Shown here: positions 18,883-28,647 of the stretch, piece after piece
Numbering within the stretch: the first letter of the stretch is position 1
Layout of the letters: the number at the start of each line of letters is the position of its first letter
Assembly (NCBI RefSeq): GCF_006716065.1
Contig: NZ_VFOL01000001.1
Coordinates: 310,001 to 374,000 of the forward strand
From: Salinispora arenicola
GTDB lineage: Bacteria; Actinomycetota; Actinomycetes; Mycobacteriales; Micromonosporaceae
Reading direction: 5' to 3'
Length of the DNA stretch: 64,000 nt
Made by a program: the position numbers and the translations under genes
The notes under the pieces: generated by a model
The model's input: the letters and a program-made list of their open reading frames with translations, nothing else
What the model was told of the DNA's origin: nothing
The model's database searches: none

Positions 18883-20346
18883 TCACCTGGTACGCCTGAG
18901 GTAGTAGAGGTCGATCAGGGACGCGACGAGCGCGACAAGTAGGAAGCCGATAATAATCGACCACGACACGCGGAAGGCGGTCACCCAGTTGCCCGTGCTT
19001 CCCAGGCCGGCGAAAAGGGCGCTACCGGCTACGGCGACCCCAAGGCCGCCACCGAACCGCTGTCCGGTCTGAAGCATGCCGCCGGCACTCCCGCCCTCGC
19101 TCGGTGGCACCTCGGATAGCGTCAGCGTCTGATTCGGGGCGATGACGAGGCCCGCGCCCACTCCGGTGAGGACCAGACCACCGCCAAGCCCGGACAGCAG
19201 CAGTGGCAGTGCCGCAGCATGCGGCGAGTCGGGTTCAGGAAGAAAGACGTCGCCGACCACGAGTCCGGCCAACCCGATCGCCCCCAGGACAAGTCCCAGG
19301 ATCACCAGCGGTCGGCCGACCCACTTTGCCTTGGTGGCGGCGAAGAACGACGTGACGGCTACTCCCAGGGGCAGCGGCGTAAGGGCGAGACCGGCCTCCA
19401 GCCCATCGTGCCCAAGCCCCTCCTGCAGGTACTTCGACAACACAAAGAAGATCGCGTTGTAGCCGGCAAAGTAGAACGTGGCGACGAACGTCCCTAGCGC
19501 GAACGAACGGAGCCGGAGCAGTCGCGGGTCGAACAGTGGTTGGCCCTGCCGGGCGTAGCGCTGCTCCCAGAGGACGAAACCGACCAGGACTCCTAGCCCT
19601 ACCGGCAAGAAAAGCAGCCAACGAAGCAGGGGCGGCCACAGCTCTCCCTGCATCAGCCACAACAGTGACAGCCCGGTGATGAGCAGTAGGACTCCTACCG
19701 GGTCCAGGTCAGGCCGCGTGGTCCGCCCGATGGTGGGCATCAGCCGCCATCCCCAGACGGTGGCAACGATCCCGATCGGAATGTTCACCAGGAAGATCCA
19801 CCGCCACCCGTACTCGGGTCCACCGACCGTGAGTAGCACGCCGCCGAGCGGCGGACCGACGATCCTGGCGGAGACGACCCCGGCGGCATACCACCCGAGC
19901 GGGCGCGCACGTTCGTCGGCGGCGAAGAGGCGCTGGATCATCCCGTAGACCTGCGGTATGACCATCCCGGCAGCCAGGCCTTGGAACAGCCGGGCGATGA
20001 TCAGCCACCCCATCGACGGGGCTAGACCGGCTACCCCGCTAGCCACCACGAGCAACAGGGTGCCGGCCACGAAAACGTTACGCCTGCCGCACGCGTCCCC
20101 GAACCTCCCGGCGGGCATCAGCGCCGTTCCCAGCGTGAGGAAATACCCGGAGACCAGCCACTGCTGTTCGGTGTTGCTGGCTCCGAAAGTCCTATTGATC
20201 GCCGGGATGGCGAGCGCGACCAACGAAATGTCGAGTACCGTCATAAAAACGACGAGGATGCCGACGACTATCACCGGCAGCCGGCGGACCGGTCGCTCCG
20301 CCGCTGCCCGGTCTGCCTCGTCCCCGGACCGCCCGACGGCGCTCAC
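18883..20346 (-). CDS. MFS exporter, 14-span DHA2 (EmrB/QacA) type
   Basis: 487 residues. Motif A AGRFGDACGRRNVF (about 77-91), the DHA2 motif C region GPPLGGVLLTVGG, the D1 motif LDISLVALAIPAI, and around 14 hydrophobic spans. GTG start at 20346 without a strong ribosome site. Stands alone amid mobile-element debris; no regulator adjoins it. Substrate unknown. Confidence 0.88.
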   Translation of the reverse strand: MSAVGRSGDEADRAAAERPVRRLPVIVVGILVVFMTVLDISLVALAIPAINRTFGASNTEQQWLVSGYFLTLGTALMPAGRFGDACGRRNVFVAGTLLLVVASGVAGLAPSMGWLIIARLFQGLAAGMVIPQVYGMIQRLFAADERARPLGWYAAGVVSARIVGPPLGGVLLTVGGPEYGWRWIFLVNIPIGIVATVWGWRLMPTIGRTTRPDLDPVGVLLLITGLSLLWLMQGELWPPLLRWLLFLPVGLGVLVGFVLWEQRYARQGQPLFDPRLLRLRSFALGTFVATFYFAGYNAIFFVLSKYLQEGLGHDGLEAGLALTPLPLGVAVTSFFAATKAKWVGRPLVILGLVLGAIGLAGLVVGDVFLPEPDSPHAAALPLLLSGLGGGLVLTGVGAGLVIAPNQTLTLSEVPPSEGGSAGGMLQTGQRFGGGLGVAVAGSALFAGLGSTGNWVTAFRVSWSIIIGFLLVALVASLIDLYYLRRTR

Positions 20347-20984
20347 GTAGCCCGTGCCACCGGGCGAGAGGCGTGGTCGTCACGGCCGGGCAGAAGGTGC
20401 CGGCGATGCCACGACAGCACCTCGAGACCTGTACGCGACGCCGACACCCGGCCACGGATGACTCGGCGTGCGCCATCTCCAGCGCTCACTGGCGCGGCGG
20501 CGGTCCGATCGGCCCAGTCCGCCCCGCCCTCCATACCCTCGCACGCTCCTCTGCCACTCCTGGGCCTGACCGGAAGCGAGTTCCCCATCTGGCGCAGAGC
20601 ATGCATGCCGGTGTCTCGCGTTGCGGGTAGCTCCTGCGGGGTGCGGCAGGCCGCGGGCGATCACCTGAGCCATCCTCAGCGCCGAAGTCCATACCAAACA
20701 GTGACGACCGTCGGCCGGGCGACGACACCGTCACCGCGGCTCAGGTACGTAAGAGGCGCACCATCGACCGGGCCCGGGCGTCCCCTCAGGTTCGCCGAAA
20801 CTCGACGTCTCCTGGCCACAGAAACCCAGCCACGAACAGTGATGGGGCCTTTGGAGCCACGGTCACCGTCAGGATCGGCGTGGGCGGCCCACGCCGCTCA
20901 CGAGTCACCACTCGACAACGGCCCGTCAGGCAATGAAGCCTTGTGCGCCATCCGCACCGCCAGTCCTACCGGCGCCAGCCCCGC
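20347..20984. other. 640-nt non-coding stretch
   Basis: No supported gene on either strand. Probably holds the missing 5' part of the IS30 element beyond recognition and the promoter of the MFS gene. Confidence 0.5.
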
Positions 20985-21490
20985 ATGTCGAAAGACATGC
21001 TAATCATCAGTCAGCAGCCAGCTGAGGTCGCCCACCGGGTAGTCCCCGGGCACTGGGAGGGCGACCTCTGCATCGGCAAGGACCACAAGTCAGCGATCGG
21101 CACGCTCGTCGAACGCACCACCCGCTTCGTCGTTTTGGTCCACCTGCCGACGGCCGGCGGCCCGCCCAGGTTCGTGACGCTCTCGTCCAGCTGTCTCGAC
21201 CCTGCCGGCCCAGCTAGGACATTCGCTGAGCTGGGAGCAGGGATCCGAGATGGCCCTGCACAGGCAGCTCAGCACCGCCGCCGACATGCCGGTCTTTTCC
21301 GCGGTCCCGGCAAGCCCTGGCAGCGCGGGTCGATCGAGAACACCATGGCCTGCTGCGCCAGTACTTCCCCAAGGGCACCGACCTGGCCCGCTACAGCCGT
21401 GGCAACTTGGATGCCGTGACCGCCGAGCTCAACAGCCGACCACGCAGAACGCTCGGCTGGGTGTCCCAGCCGAACGTCTCGCTTAACTCC
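20985..21490 (+). pseudogene. IS30 family transposase remnant
   Basis: First frame: [21 protein letters not shown] then [22 protein letters not shown], the start of the DDE domain with its first Asp (WEGDL). After about 21170 the family sequence is scattered over frames: [10 protein letters not shown] (one frame), [16 protein letters not shown] (another), [16 protein letters not shown] (a third). The N-terminal helix-turn-helix is absent. At least three frameshifts; inactive. Confidence 0.85.
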
Positions 21491-21727
21491 TGGCAACAGC
21501 CAGTTGATCACCAGTGTTGCGACGACCCCTGGAATCCACCCGTCGGGGCAGCCGCTTCGCCGTACCGGGCGCTGCGCGGGCCGGTAGTCACCCGAGGCAC
21601 GCCTCGCCGCTTCGACCGGCGAGAAGGTCCTCCTGCATCGTTCGTCCTCGACACGGCGCCGAAATCCGTACCCTGAGGTCGCCCGCGGGATTCCAGTTTC
21701 AGACCGTCCGACCTGGGAGGATGTTCC

Positions 21728-23281
21728 ATGCTGCTGTCCGGGAGCCCGATGGATCGCTCGGTGCGCCTGTCCGAGATCGTGCGGGCCGGGCTTAACACCA
21801 AGCCCGATGCTGATGCCCTGGTGTCGACGACGGCACGCTGGACGTGGCGGCAGCTTGAGGACGTCACGATGCGACTCGCGGTCGGGCTTGTGGACTTCGG
21901 CCTGCAGCCGGGTGATCGCATAGCGTCCTTGATGCCCAACCGCGACGCGCTGGTCATACACTATCTCGCCTGCGCGAAGGCGGGTCTGGTGTCGGTGCCG
22001 CTCAACTACCGGTACACCTCACGCGAAATCGACTTCGCCCTGACCACGAGTGGCGCTTCGGCGTTGCTGGTCCATGCCGAGCGCGACGCCGATGTCCGCA
22101 CCAGTGCCCGGGCTTCCGCGTTACCACTCGGGACAATCAGGTACGGCGGGAACGACACCGGCGCGCCGCGGCTCGAGGACCTCGTCGGCCCAGCACGCTC
22201 GTCGTCGCTTCCCCCCGAAAATCCGAGTGCCCCGGCAGCCATCTTTTTCACCTCCGGCAGCACCGGGCGACCAAAGGGTGCAACACACACCCACGCATCC
22301 CTCGCGGCGATGATCGCCTCCTGTATCCAGGGGATTGAGCTCACACCCGAGGACGTCATGCTGCCTGGCTCATCCCTGTCCCATATCGTCGGCTATCTGT
22401 TTTCCTTCGCTGCCCTCGCCGCTGGTGCTCGCACGCTTGTCGCCGAGCGCTTCTACGATCCCGACGACATTCTGTCGTTGCTGCGCCGGGAACGTCCCAC
22501 CATGCTGGGTATGATTCCGGTCAATCTCATCTCGGTTGTCCGTGCCGCACAGGCCAGTCGCGCCGACTTCGCGTCGCTGCGGTGGTGCCGCGCGGGCGGC
22601 GCCAAGGTTCCGATGGAGCTCAGCAGCGCGTTCGAGGCGCTGACCGGCCACACCATCCACGAGAGCTACGGGTGTAGTGAGGTGGGAGCGGTTGCACTCG
22701 ACCCACCGTCGGAAACAGCCGTGCGGGGATCGGTTGGTCGGCCACTGCCCGGTGTGGCCCTGTCGCTGCGAGACGACAGTGGCAGCGAGGTTCGGCCCGA
22801 CGAGGTCGGCCGGCTTTGGATCCGCACGCCGGCTCGGATGGCCGGGTACTGGGGTGACGAAGCCGCCACGGATGCTGCTGTTTGCGATGGCTGGTTCGAC
22901 AGCGGTGACCTGATGACAGTCGACAATGACGGCTACCTCTGGTTCCGTGGCCGGCGTAGGGAGCTCATCGTTCACGACGGGTCGAACATCTATCCACAGG
23001 AGGTGGAGAACGCGTTGCTCGGCCACCCCGCCGTCGTCGCCGCGGGGGTTGTCGGAATTGCCGACTCGACGCATGGCGAGAACGTTCGTGCCTACGTCGT
23101 GGTATCCGACGGCACTACGCCCCCGACCGCCGGTGCGTTGGTCGACTTCGCTCATCGACGAGTCGGCTACAAGGCGCCGGAGGACATCGTCTTCGTCGCG
23201 GAACTGCCGCTCACCCCGGCCGGCAAAGTCGACCGGTTGGCGCTCCAGCGGATGACAGCCGCAGGTCACGACTCGGACTGA
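21728..23281 (+). CDS. AMP-binding acyl-CoA ligase
   Basis: 517 residues, normal for class I adenylate-forming ligases. P-loop FFTSGSTGRPKGATHTH (about residues 173-189), ESYGCSEVG (A5), DGWFDSGDL (A7), FRGRRRELI (A8 hinge) and the catalytic lysine in PAGKVDR near the C terminus. It activates a carboxylic acid as acyl-AMP and then acyl-CoA; fatty acid or an aryl/alkyl acid cannot be decided. ATG 21728 has GGGAGG 7 nt upstream. It stands alone between IS30 and IS21 remnants, so it may have arrived with them. Confidence 0.9.
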   Translation: MLLSGSPMDRSVRLSEIVRAGLNTKPDADALVSTTARWTWRQLEDVTMRLAVGLVDFGLQPGDRIASLMPNRDALVIHYLACAKAGLVSVPLNYRYTSREIDFALTTSGASALLVHAERDADVRTSARASALPLGTIRYGGNDTGAPRLEDLVGPARSSSLPPENPSAPAAIFFTSGSTGRPKGATHTHASLAAMIASCIQGIELTPEDVMLPGSSLSHIVGYLFSFAALAAGARTLVAERFYDPDDILSLLRRERPTMLGMIPVNLISVVRAAQASRADFASLRWCRAGGAKVPMELSSAFEALTGHTIHESYGCSEVGAVALDPPSETAVRGSVGRPLPGVALSLRDDSGSEVRPDEVGRLWIRTPARMAGYWGDEAATDAAVCDGWFDSGDLMTVDNDGYLWFRGRRRELIVHDGSNIYPQEVENALLGHPAVVAAGVVGIADSTHGENVRAYVVVSDGTTPPTAGALVDFAHRRVGYKAPEDIVFVAELPLTPAGKVDRLALQRMTAAGHDSD

Positions 23282-23369
23282 TCTCGCGTGACACCCGGAC
23301 GAACCCGGTCGGGTCGAGGCGAGCGTCGGTAGGTCGGCTATCGGGCGCGGGTCCAGCCGGTGGCCGCCG

Positions 23370-23620
23370 CGGGTCCACCCAACCCGTTCCATGATCACCG
23401 TCGTCGGCAAGTCCTGGAACTTCGCCAACAATGCCCGGATCCGCGGCTCGACCGCGTCCACGATCGAGCCCTTTGCCGCCCGCTAGGTGCCCGAGGTCGA
23501 GGTCGCCGCGGAAGGCACCGCTGATAGCGAGGCGGCTCATGACTGGCCAAGGCCCCACGCACCGTGTTCCGCGAAACCCCAACCGGCGACAGATGGCCTT
23601 GATCGCCATCCGCTCCGCCC
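23370..23620 (-). pseudogene. IS21 family transposase (IstA) N-terminal remnant
   Basis: Three frames share one IstA N terminus: MAIKAICRRLG, then VSRNTVRGALASHEPPRYQR, then VDAVEPRIRALLAKFQDLPTT with VIMERVGWTRG. Frameshifts separate them, and no DDE domain follows. Confidence 0.8.
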
Positions 23621-23655
23621 GGAACCACGGGGTCAGTCTTCAGGCGGAGCCGACA

Positions 23656-23786
23656 GCGCCGCACCGGCGTGGACCAGGCCGCGGGTGGAGCATCCGGGCT
23701 GGCACGGATGGCTGTGGTCTACTCCAGCGCAAGGGACGCCACCAACGAAGACGATCTTGGGCCGTTCCATGCGGGTGAGCCGCTCG
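23656..23786 (+). repeat. Partial third copy of the repeat family
   Basis: Similar to 26411-26530 in the same orientation (shared block around GTGGAGCATCCGGGCTGGCA and the end GCGGG-GAGCCGCT), and to 18430-18491 over its first part. Confidence 0.7.
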
Positions 23787-23976
23787 CGCGAAGTCGCCGG
23801 GGGTGTAGCAGCGCCGTTCGCGGTGCCCATCGACCGGCAGCGGCACGCTCTTTCTTCAGGTGTTGCGTCCACGGAGGTGGCCTGGTCGTAGGTTCCAGCC
23901 CGGAACCAGCGACATGCCAAGCGGTAGCAGCAGCACGAGCGACACCCCGTCGCCCAGCGGTACAGGTGACCAGCGT

Positions 23977-24131
23977 TGCCGTTGGTCTTCAGCCGACTAT
24001 CCCGTTTAGGCCAGCGGAACCGGGCGCCGGCGCTGGACCATGCGCTGGAAGGCACCCCTAAATGCCTTCCAGATCGCCTTCGAGGCCGGCGCGCCCGGCC
24101 AACGACTGACCACCTCAATAGCCAAGATCAG
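23977..24131 (+). pseudogene. IS256-type transposase 3' end, left inverted copy
   Basis: Encodes MRWKAPLNAFQIAFE, matching the C terminus of IS256-family transposases (RWKxALNAFAIxFxxR). The whole 155 nt is about 95% identical, inverted, to 25987-26142. The two copies face each other across the RCC1 gene. Confidence 0.7.
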
Positions 24132-24162
24132 CCGCTACCTTGACAGACCCTCAGACGTCCTC

Positions 24163-25812
24163 TCAGGCACCGTGTGCTGGTCGGCGTCGGTGGGCAAGGA
24201 TCAGGGCCGCGCCGGTGAGGGTGAGCAGGGATCCGGCGGTGAGGATGGTGGGCAGACTGGCGCCGGTTACGGGGATGGTGGGCTTGGGGACGGTGACTGT
24301 GGTGGGTTTGGACGTTGAGGTTGGGCAATTGTTGTCGCCGTTGTAGCGCGCGTGGATGTGGTGTGTGCCGGGTGTCAGGCGGGTGACCGTGAGGATGGCG
24401 GTGGGGCTGGCGGGCAGGGGTTCAGTGCCCAGGGTCTTTGTGTTGTCTAGGAAGGTCACGGTCCCGGTGGGGGTGCTGGCGGTGCAGGTCACGGTAGCGG
24501 TGAGTGTGACGGGTTGATCTGGTGTCGGGTTCGGTGGGGACACCTGCAGGGTCGTGGTTGATGTCGACGGGACGATAGCCAGACTGTGGAAGTCGCCGCC
24601 GGCGGCGGCGGTGATCGTGGTGCCGGCTGGCAGGTCGACCGCAACGGGGGCGCTTCTGTGGGTGGTGGTGCCATCTCCTAGCTGGCCGAGGGCGTTGTAG
24701 CCCCAGGCCAGCATGGTGCCGGCGGAGGTCACCGCCAGACTGTGGAAGGCGCCGGCGGCGACGGTGGTGGTGGTGGTGGTGATCGTGGTATCGGCCGGCA
24801 GGTCCACCGCAACGGGAGTGCTTCTGTCCGTGGTGGTCCCATCGCCCAACTGGCCGAAGTTGTTGTGCCCCCAGGCCAGCATGGTGCCGGCGGAGGTCAT
24901 CGCCAGAGTGTGGCGGGCACCGCCGGCGACGGTGGTGATCGTGGTGCCGGCCGGCAGGTCCACCGCAACAGGGGTATCTCTGTCCGTGGTGGTGCCATCG
25001 CCCAACTGGCCGAAGATATTGTAGCCCCAGGCCAGCATGGTGTCGGCGGAGGTCAACGCCAGACTGTGGTAGGCGCCGGCGGCCACGGTGGTGATCGTGG
25101 TGCCGGCCGGCAGGTCCACTGTCACGGGGGTGCTGCTGTCCGTGGTGGTGCCATCGCCCAACTGGCCGGCACTGTTGTCGCCCCAGGCCAGGACGGTGTC
25201 GGCGGAGGTCAACGCCAGACTGTGGCGATCGCCGGCGGCCACGGCGGTGACCGTGGTGCCGGCTGGCAGGTCCACCGCGACGGGGGTGCTTCTGCGGGTG
25301 GTGGTCCCATCACCTAACTGGCCGATGAAATTCTCGCCCCAAGCCAGCATGGTGCCGGTGGAGGTCAACGCCAGACTGTGACGGTCACCGGCAGCGACGG
25401 CGGTGATCGTGGTGCCGGCCGGCAGGTCCACTGTCACGGGGGTGCTGCTGTCCGTGGTGGTGCCGTCGCCCAACTGGCCGGCACTGTTGTCGCCCCAGGC
25501 CAGGACAGTGCCGGCGGAGGTCAACGCCAGACCGTAGGCGGTGCCGGCGGCGATAGCGGTGATCGTGGTATCGGCGGGCAGGTCCACCGCAATGGGGGTG
25601 CTGCTGCCATTGTTGGTCCCATCGCCCAGCTCACCGTCACTGTTGTTTCCCCAGGCCAGGCCGGTACCAGGAGGGCCCGCTGCCGCCGACGGCACGCCCT
25701 GCGCGAGCACACGCGCCGCACCGACCGAGGCTATGCCCAACGTGATCGCCACCATCAGCGGCAGCGCGAAAAGCCCCCGCAGACTCGCGGGCCGAACCCA
25801 GCTTCCTTTCAC
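24163..25812 (-). CDS. Surface RCC1-repeat protein with Ig-like domain and sortase signal
   Basis: 549 residues. N-terminal signal peptide (hydrophobic run to VLAQ). Seven RCC1 blades follow, each about 51 residues beginning LAWGxNxxGQLGDGT and ending ALTSAGT. Then come a bacterial Ig-like domain (TTTLQVSPPNPTPDQPVTLT onward) and a C-terminal IPVTG, hydrophobic helix and RRR tail, i.e. an LPXTG-like cell-wall sorting signal. Seven blades match a closed RCC1 propeller. GTG 25812 matches the start of the paralog at 35324. A wall-anchored binding protein is likely; ligand unknown. It sits between inverted IS256 fragments. Confidence 0.88.
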   Translation of the reverse strand: MKGSWVRPASLRGLFALPLMVAITLGIASVGAARVLAQGVPSAAAGPPGTGLAWGNNSDGELGDGTNNGSSTPIAVDLPADTTITAIAAGTAYGLALTSAGTVLAWGDNSAGQLGDGTTTDSSTPVTVDLPAGTTITAVAAGDRHSLALTSTGTMLAWGENFIGQLGDGTTTRRSTPVAVDLPAGTTVTAVAAGDRHSLALTSADTVLAWGDNSAGQLGDGTTTDSSTPVTVDLPAGTTITTVAAGAYHSLALTSADTMLAWGYNIFGQLGDGTTTDRDTPVAVDLPAGTTITTVAGGARHTLAMTSAGTMLAWGHNNFGQLGDGTTTDRSTPVAVDLPADTTITTTTTTVAAGAFHSLAVTSAGTMLAWGYNALGQLGDGTTTHRSAPVAVDLPAGTTITAAAGGDFHSLAIVPSTSTTTLQVSPPNPTPDQPVTLTATVTCTASTPTGTVTFLDNTKTLGTEPLPASPTAILTVTRLTPGTHHIHARYNGDNNCPTSTSKPTTVTVPKPTIPVTGASLPTILTAGSLLTLTGAALILAHRRRPAHGA

Positions 25813-25986
25813 GTCCGCAACCTCGCCGGTCCTACTCTCCACCTACCGCTACCCCTCTGTCTCCCCGCCCCCGGCCCGTGTCCGACCACAGCCTGTACAA
25901 CGACTCCAAACGGCCGCAGGCCTCGACCGCGTCGCTGAGCTTTGCGCCACAGGTCGGCGCGGGTGAGGTTGGCGCGGTAGGGGTCG

Positions 25987-26142
25987 CTGATCTTGGCTAT
26001 TGAGGTGGCCAGTCGTTGGCCGGGCGCGCCGGCCCTCGAAGGCGATCTGGAAGGCATTCAGGGGTGCCTTCCAGCGCATGGTCCAGCGCCGGCGCCCGGT
26101 TCCGCTGGCCTAACTGGGATAGTCGGCTGAAGACCAACGGCA
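25987..26142 (-). pseudogene. IS256-type transposase 3' end, right inverted copy
   Basis: Inverted partner of 23977-24131, again ending in RWKAPLNAFQIAFE. It carries one extra base in the Glu-Gly-Arg region, which breaks the frame relative to the left copy. Confidence 0.7.
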
Positions 26143-26170
26143 GGGTCAGCAGCGCCGGCTGGGTCACCCC

Positions 26171-26481
26171 CCGCAGCCCATCCTCGCCAAGAACCGGCGT
26201 CTACTGCCGCGCCCGCACCCCCACGAGCCGCATCCCGCGCCCGGTCTACACCCGCCTACCAACACCCTGTCGGGACTACCTGCACAGACCTACCCCCCAC
26301 CCGGGCTACTCCATCTTGATCAAAAAGCCGTCGTCCACGCGAGCGGACACATCACCCAGCCGTCCAGATCGACCCGCCGGCAACCGCAACGCAAGCCACC
26401 AGCGAACGCCGCACCGGCCTAGACCAAGCCGCAGGTGAAGCATCCCGGCTGGCACAGATGACTGTGGTCCACCCCAGCGCA
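26171..26481 (+). repeat. 310-bp direct repeat, copy 2
   Basis: Partner of 18182-18491, same orientation, 8 kb apart. The flanks differ on the left but continue similar for a further 50 nt on the right relative to 23656-23786. Confidence 0.85.
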
Positions 26482-27038
26482 AGGGACACCACCAACACGA
26501 TCATGGGTCGTTCCGTGCGGGAGAGCCGCTAGGGCACTCAGCCGACGACCTGGTCCTCACCGACCACCCACACCGAAGAATCCGATCTGCACGATCCGCC
26601 GCGAGGACAACGAACAAGGCGCTGGGACAGCTACGCCACCCGAACACCCGGACGGCTGGCGCGCGGCGAACCCTGATCAACGCACCGCGGTACGATCCGG
26701 CTGGGAACGGCGCCGCCTGGGCGGCACTGCCGTTGGCGTCCGCGACAACTACGACGAGCACACCGTGACACTCGCCACCCTCCACTGACAAAGTCAGCGT
26801 CAATGCTGCGGGTTCAGGGTCAGCCCCACACGCCGGCGAGGCGACAGCCCGCAGTTGCCCACCGTGCTGGACCGAAGCGTCCCTTCGGCGGTAGCGCATA
26901 TGGTGTTCGGCTGGGATCGGAATGCGCGGGAGAGGGCGAACGAGGCAGCCTGATCGCTGGTTGGGAGCGGGGCGCTGACATCGGTGTGCTGGTTGGGGTT
27001 GACTGGCGCGGATTGTGCCGTTGGGTCGAGGAGGTCTG
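26482..27038. other. Non-coding stretch before copCD
   Basis: About 550 nt without a supported gene. A short frame ending at 26788 (VRDNYDEHTVTLATLH) looks coding-like but matches no family I recognise, so it is left unnamed. The promoter of the copper gene should lie near 26990-27025. Confidence 0.45.
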
Positions 27039-28577
27039 ATGCAGCGCCGTTTCGTGCTCGCGTTGCTGGTGGCGATGCTGGGACTGGTAATGGCGCCGGT
27101 GTCGCCGGCGTGGGCACATTTCGGCTTGGCGGAGTCGACCCCGGCTGATGGTGCGAAGGTGCCGGGCCCACTGACCGAGATCCGGCTGGTGTTCACGAAG
27201 CCGGGGACGCTGGTGGGCGAGGGCTTCGAGCTGTTCGACGGCGACGGTCGTGCGGTGCCGGTCACCGCCGAGACCCCGGATGGCGGGATCACGTGGGTGG
27301 TGTCCCCGGAGGGCGGGGTCGCGTCGGGCACGGTGGGGTTAGCGTGGACGGCCGCGGCACCGGACGGGCATCCCAGGTCCGGCACGGTCACGGTGACGGT
27401 TACCCCCGCGGCGGTGGCCTCGCCAAGCCCAACACCTGCTGGCGGCGCCTCCGCGCCAGCGTCGCCGGCAGCTGGGTCGGGTGACGCGCTGGCCGACGCG
27501 CTCACGGGCGCGACGAGCACCGATGAGGGGCCGGTGCGCTGGGCGGGAATCGTGGGCCGCTGGCTGTCGTTCGCGGCAACGCTGGTCGCGGTGGGCGGGC
27601 TGGTGTTCGGCGCGACCACGGTGATGGGTTCGCACCATGATGTCGCGGTCGTGGCCCGGTGGGTACAGCGCTGCGTTCCCCTACTGCTCGTTGGTGTGGT
27701 GATGGAACTGGTGGCGCACGTGATGAGGTTCGGCGATGGCACGACCGGGTCTGTGCTGGCGATGTCGTCGCTGGTGGATGCCCTGGACTCGTCGGCCGGC
27801 GCGGCGATCGTAACCCGGTTCGCCGGTGGGCTGGTACTGCTGGGGGCCGCATCGCTGACCGCAGTGGCGGTACGGGGCCGGCATACCGCCCTCGCGGCCG
27901 TGGCGCCAGCACCGGTGGCGATGGCGGCTGGCCGTGTTCCCGGTGGTGTGCCCTCCTCGACCGGATCCTATGGCCGTGACGCCTCCACCCGTCGAGGATC
28001 GGTGGGCGGTGGTGCGCCGGTGATGCGTGGCCGGTTGTCTCGGCCGGTGATGACGGCGCTGGCAGGCGTACTGCTACTGAGCTCGTTCCTGCTGGACGGG
28101 CATACCGTGACCGCCGGACCGCGGCTGCTGGTGATCGTGTCGGATGTGGCGCATACGGCGGCCGCTGCGGTGTGGGTCGGCGGTGTGGTGATGCTGGCGG
28201 CGCTGCTGGCCTCGCGGGCCCGCCGGGGTGCGGTGTCCGGGGTGGTGGAGACGGCGGCTCGGTTCTCGGTCCCGGCGGCCGCGGCGGTGGCGCTGGCCGG
28301 TGTGGCAGGCGTCGGGCTGGCATCGACGATCGTGGACTCGCCGGGGCAACTGCTGTCCACGCAGTGGGGGCGCGTGTTGTTGGTCAAGCTCGCGCTGGTG
28401 GCCGCGGTCGCGGCGGTGGGCCTGTACAACAACAACCGGCTCGTGCCCGCGCTGGAGGAAGGCAGTGTCGCCGGGCCGAACCCGACACGGCGGCTACGCC
28501 GCGCGGTGACCGTCGAGGCCGGGCTGATGGTCGCGGTGGTGCTGGTGACCGCGATCTTGGTCGTCTCGGCCACCTAG
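27039..28577 (+). CDS. CopC-CopD fusion, copper import/resistance protein
   Basis: 512 residues. Signal peptide ending AWA, then His as the first mature residue (AHFGLAESTPADG), which is the copper ligand of CopC. The second ligand His lies in APDGHPRSG; the CopC domain ends at about residue 125. After a linker come about eight membrane helices of CopD (RWAGIVGRWLSF, VSDVAHTAAAAVWVGG with its His, QWGRVLLVKLALV). Known YcnJ/CopCD fusions move copper across the membrane. ATG 27039 has GAGGAGG upstream. Convergent with the sigma-factor gene after 70 nt. Confidence 0.9.
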   Translation: MQRRFVLALLVAMLGLVMAPVSPAWAHFGLAESTPADGAKVPGPLTEIRLVFTKPGTLVGEGFELFDGDGRAVPVTAETPDGGITWVVSPEGGVASGTVGLAWTAAAPDGHPRSGTVTVTVTPAAVASPSPTPAGGASAPASPAAGSGDALADALTGATSTDEGPVRWAGIVGRWLSFAATLVAVGGLVFGATTVMGSHHDVAVVARWVQRCVPLLLVGVVMELVAHVMRFGDGTTGSVLAMSSLVDALDSSAGAAIVTRFAGGLVLLGAASLTAVAVRGRHTALAAVAPAPVAMAAGRVPGGVPSSTGSYGRDASTRRGSVGGGAPVMRGRLSRPVMTALAGVLLLSSFLLDGHTVTAGPRLLVIVSDVAHTAAAAVWVGGVVMLAALLASRARRGAVSGVVETAARFSVPAAAAVALAGVAGVGLASTIVDSPGQLLSTQWGRVLLVKLALVAAVAAVGLYNNNRLVPALEEGSVAGPNPTRRLRRAVTVEAGLMVAVVLVTAILVVSAT

Positions 28578-28647
28578 CTAGGTGGGCAGCGGGGATCCAA
28601 CGGAGGTGACCGTCCGGGTGCGGCGGCTGGCCGTGAGCAGCGCAGCC

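Noticed and set aside
24590..25680. CRISPR-like regular spacing of repeats
   Set aside because: The 153-bp period is coding and yields RCC1 blades; there are no short palindromic repeats with unique spacers anywhere in the window.
26501..27742. 413-codon minus-strand frame across the copper gene start
   Set aside because: Antisense of the CopC part, Pro/Ser/Thr-rich, no start signals.
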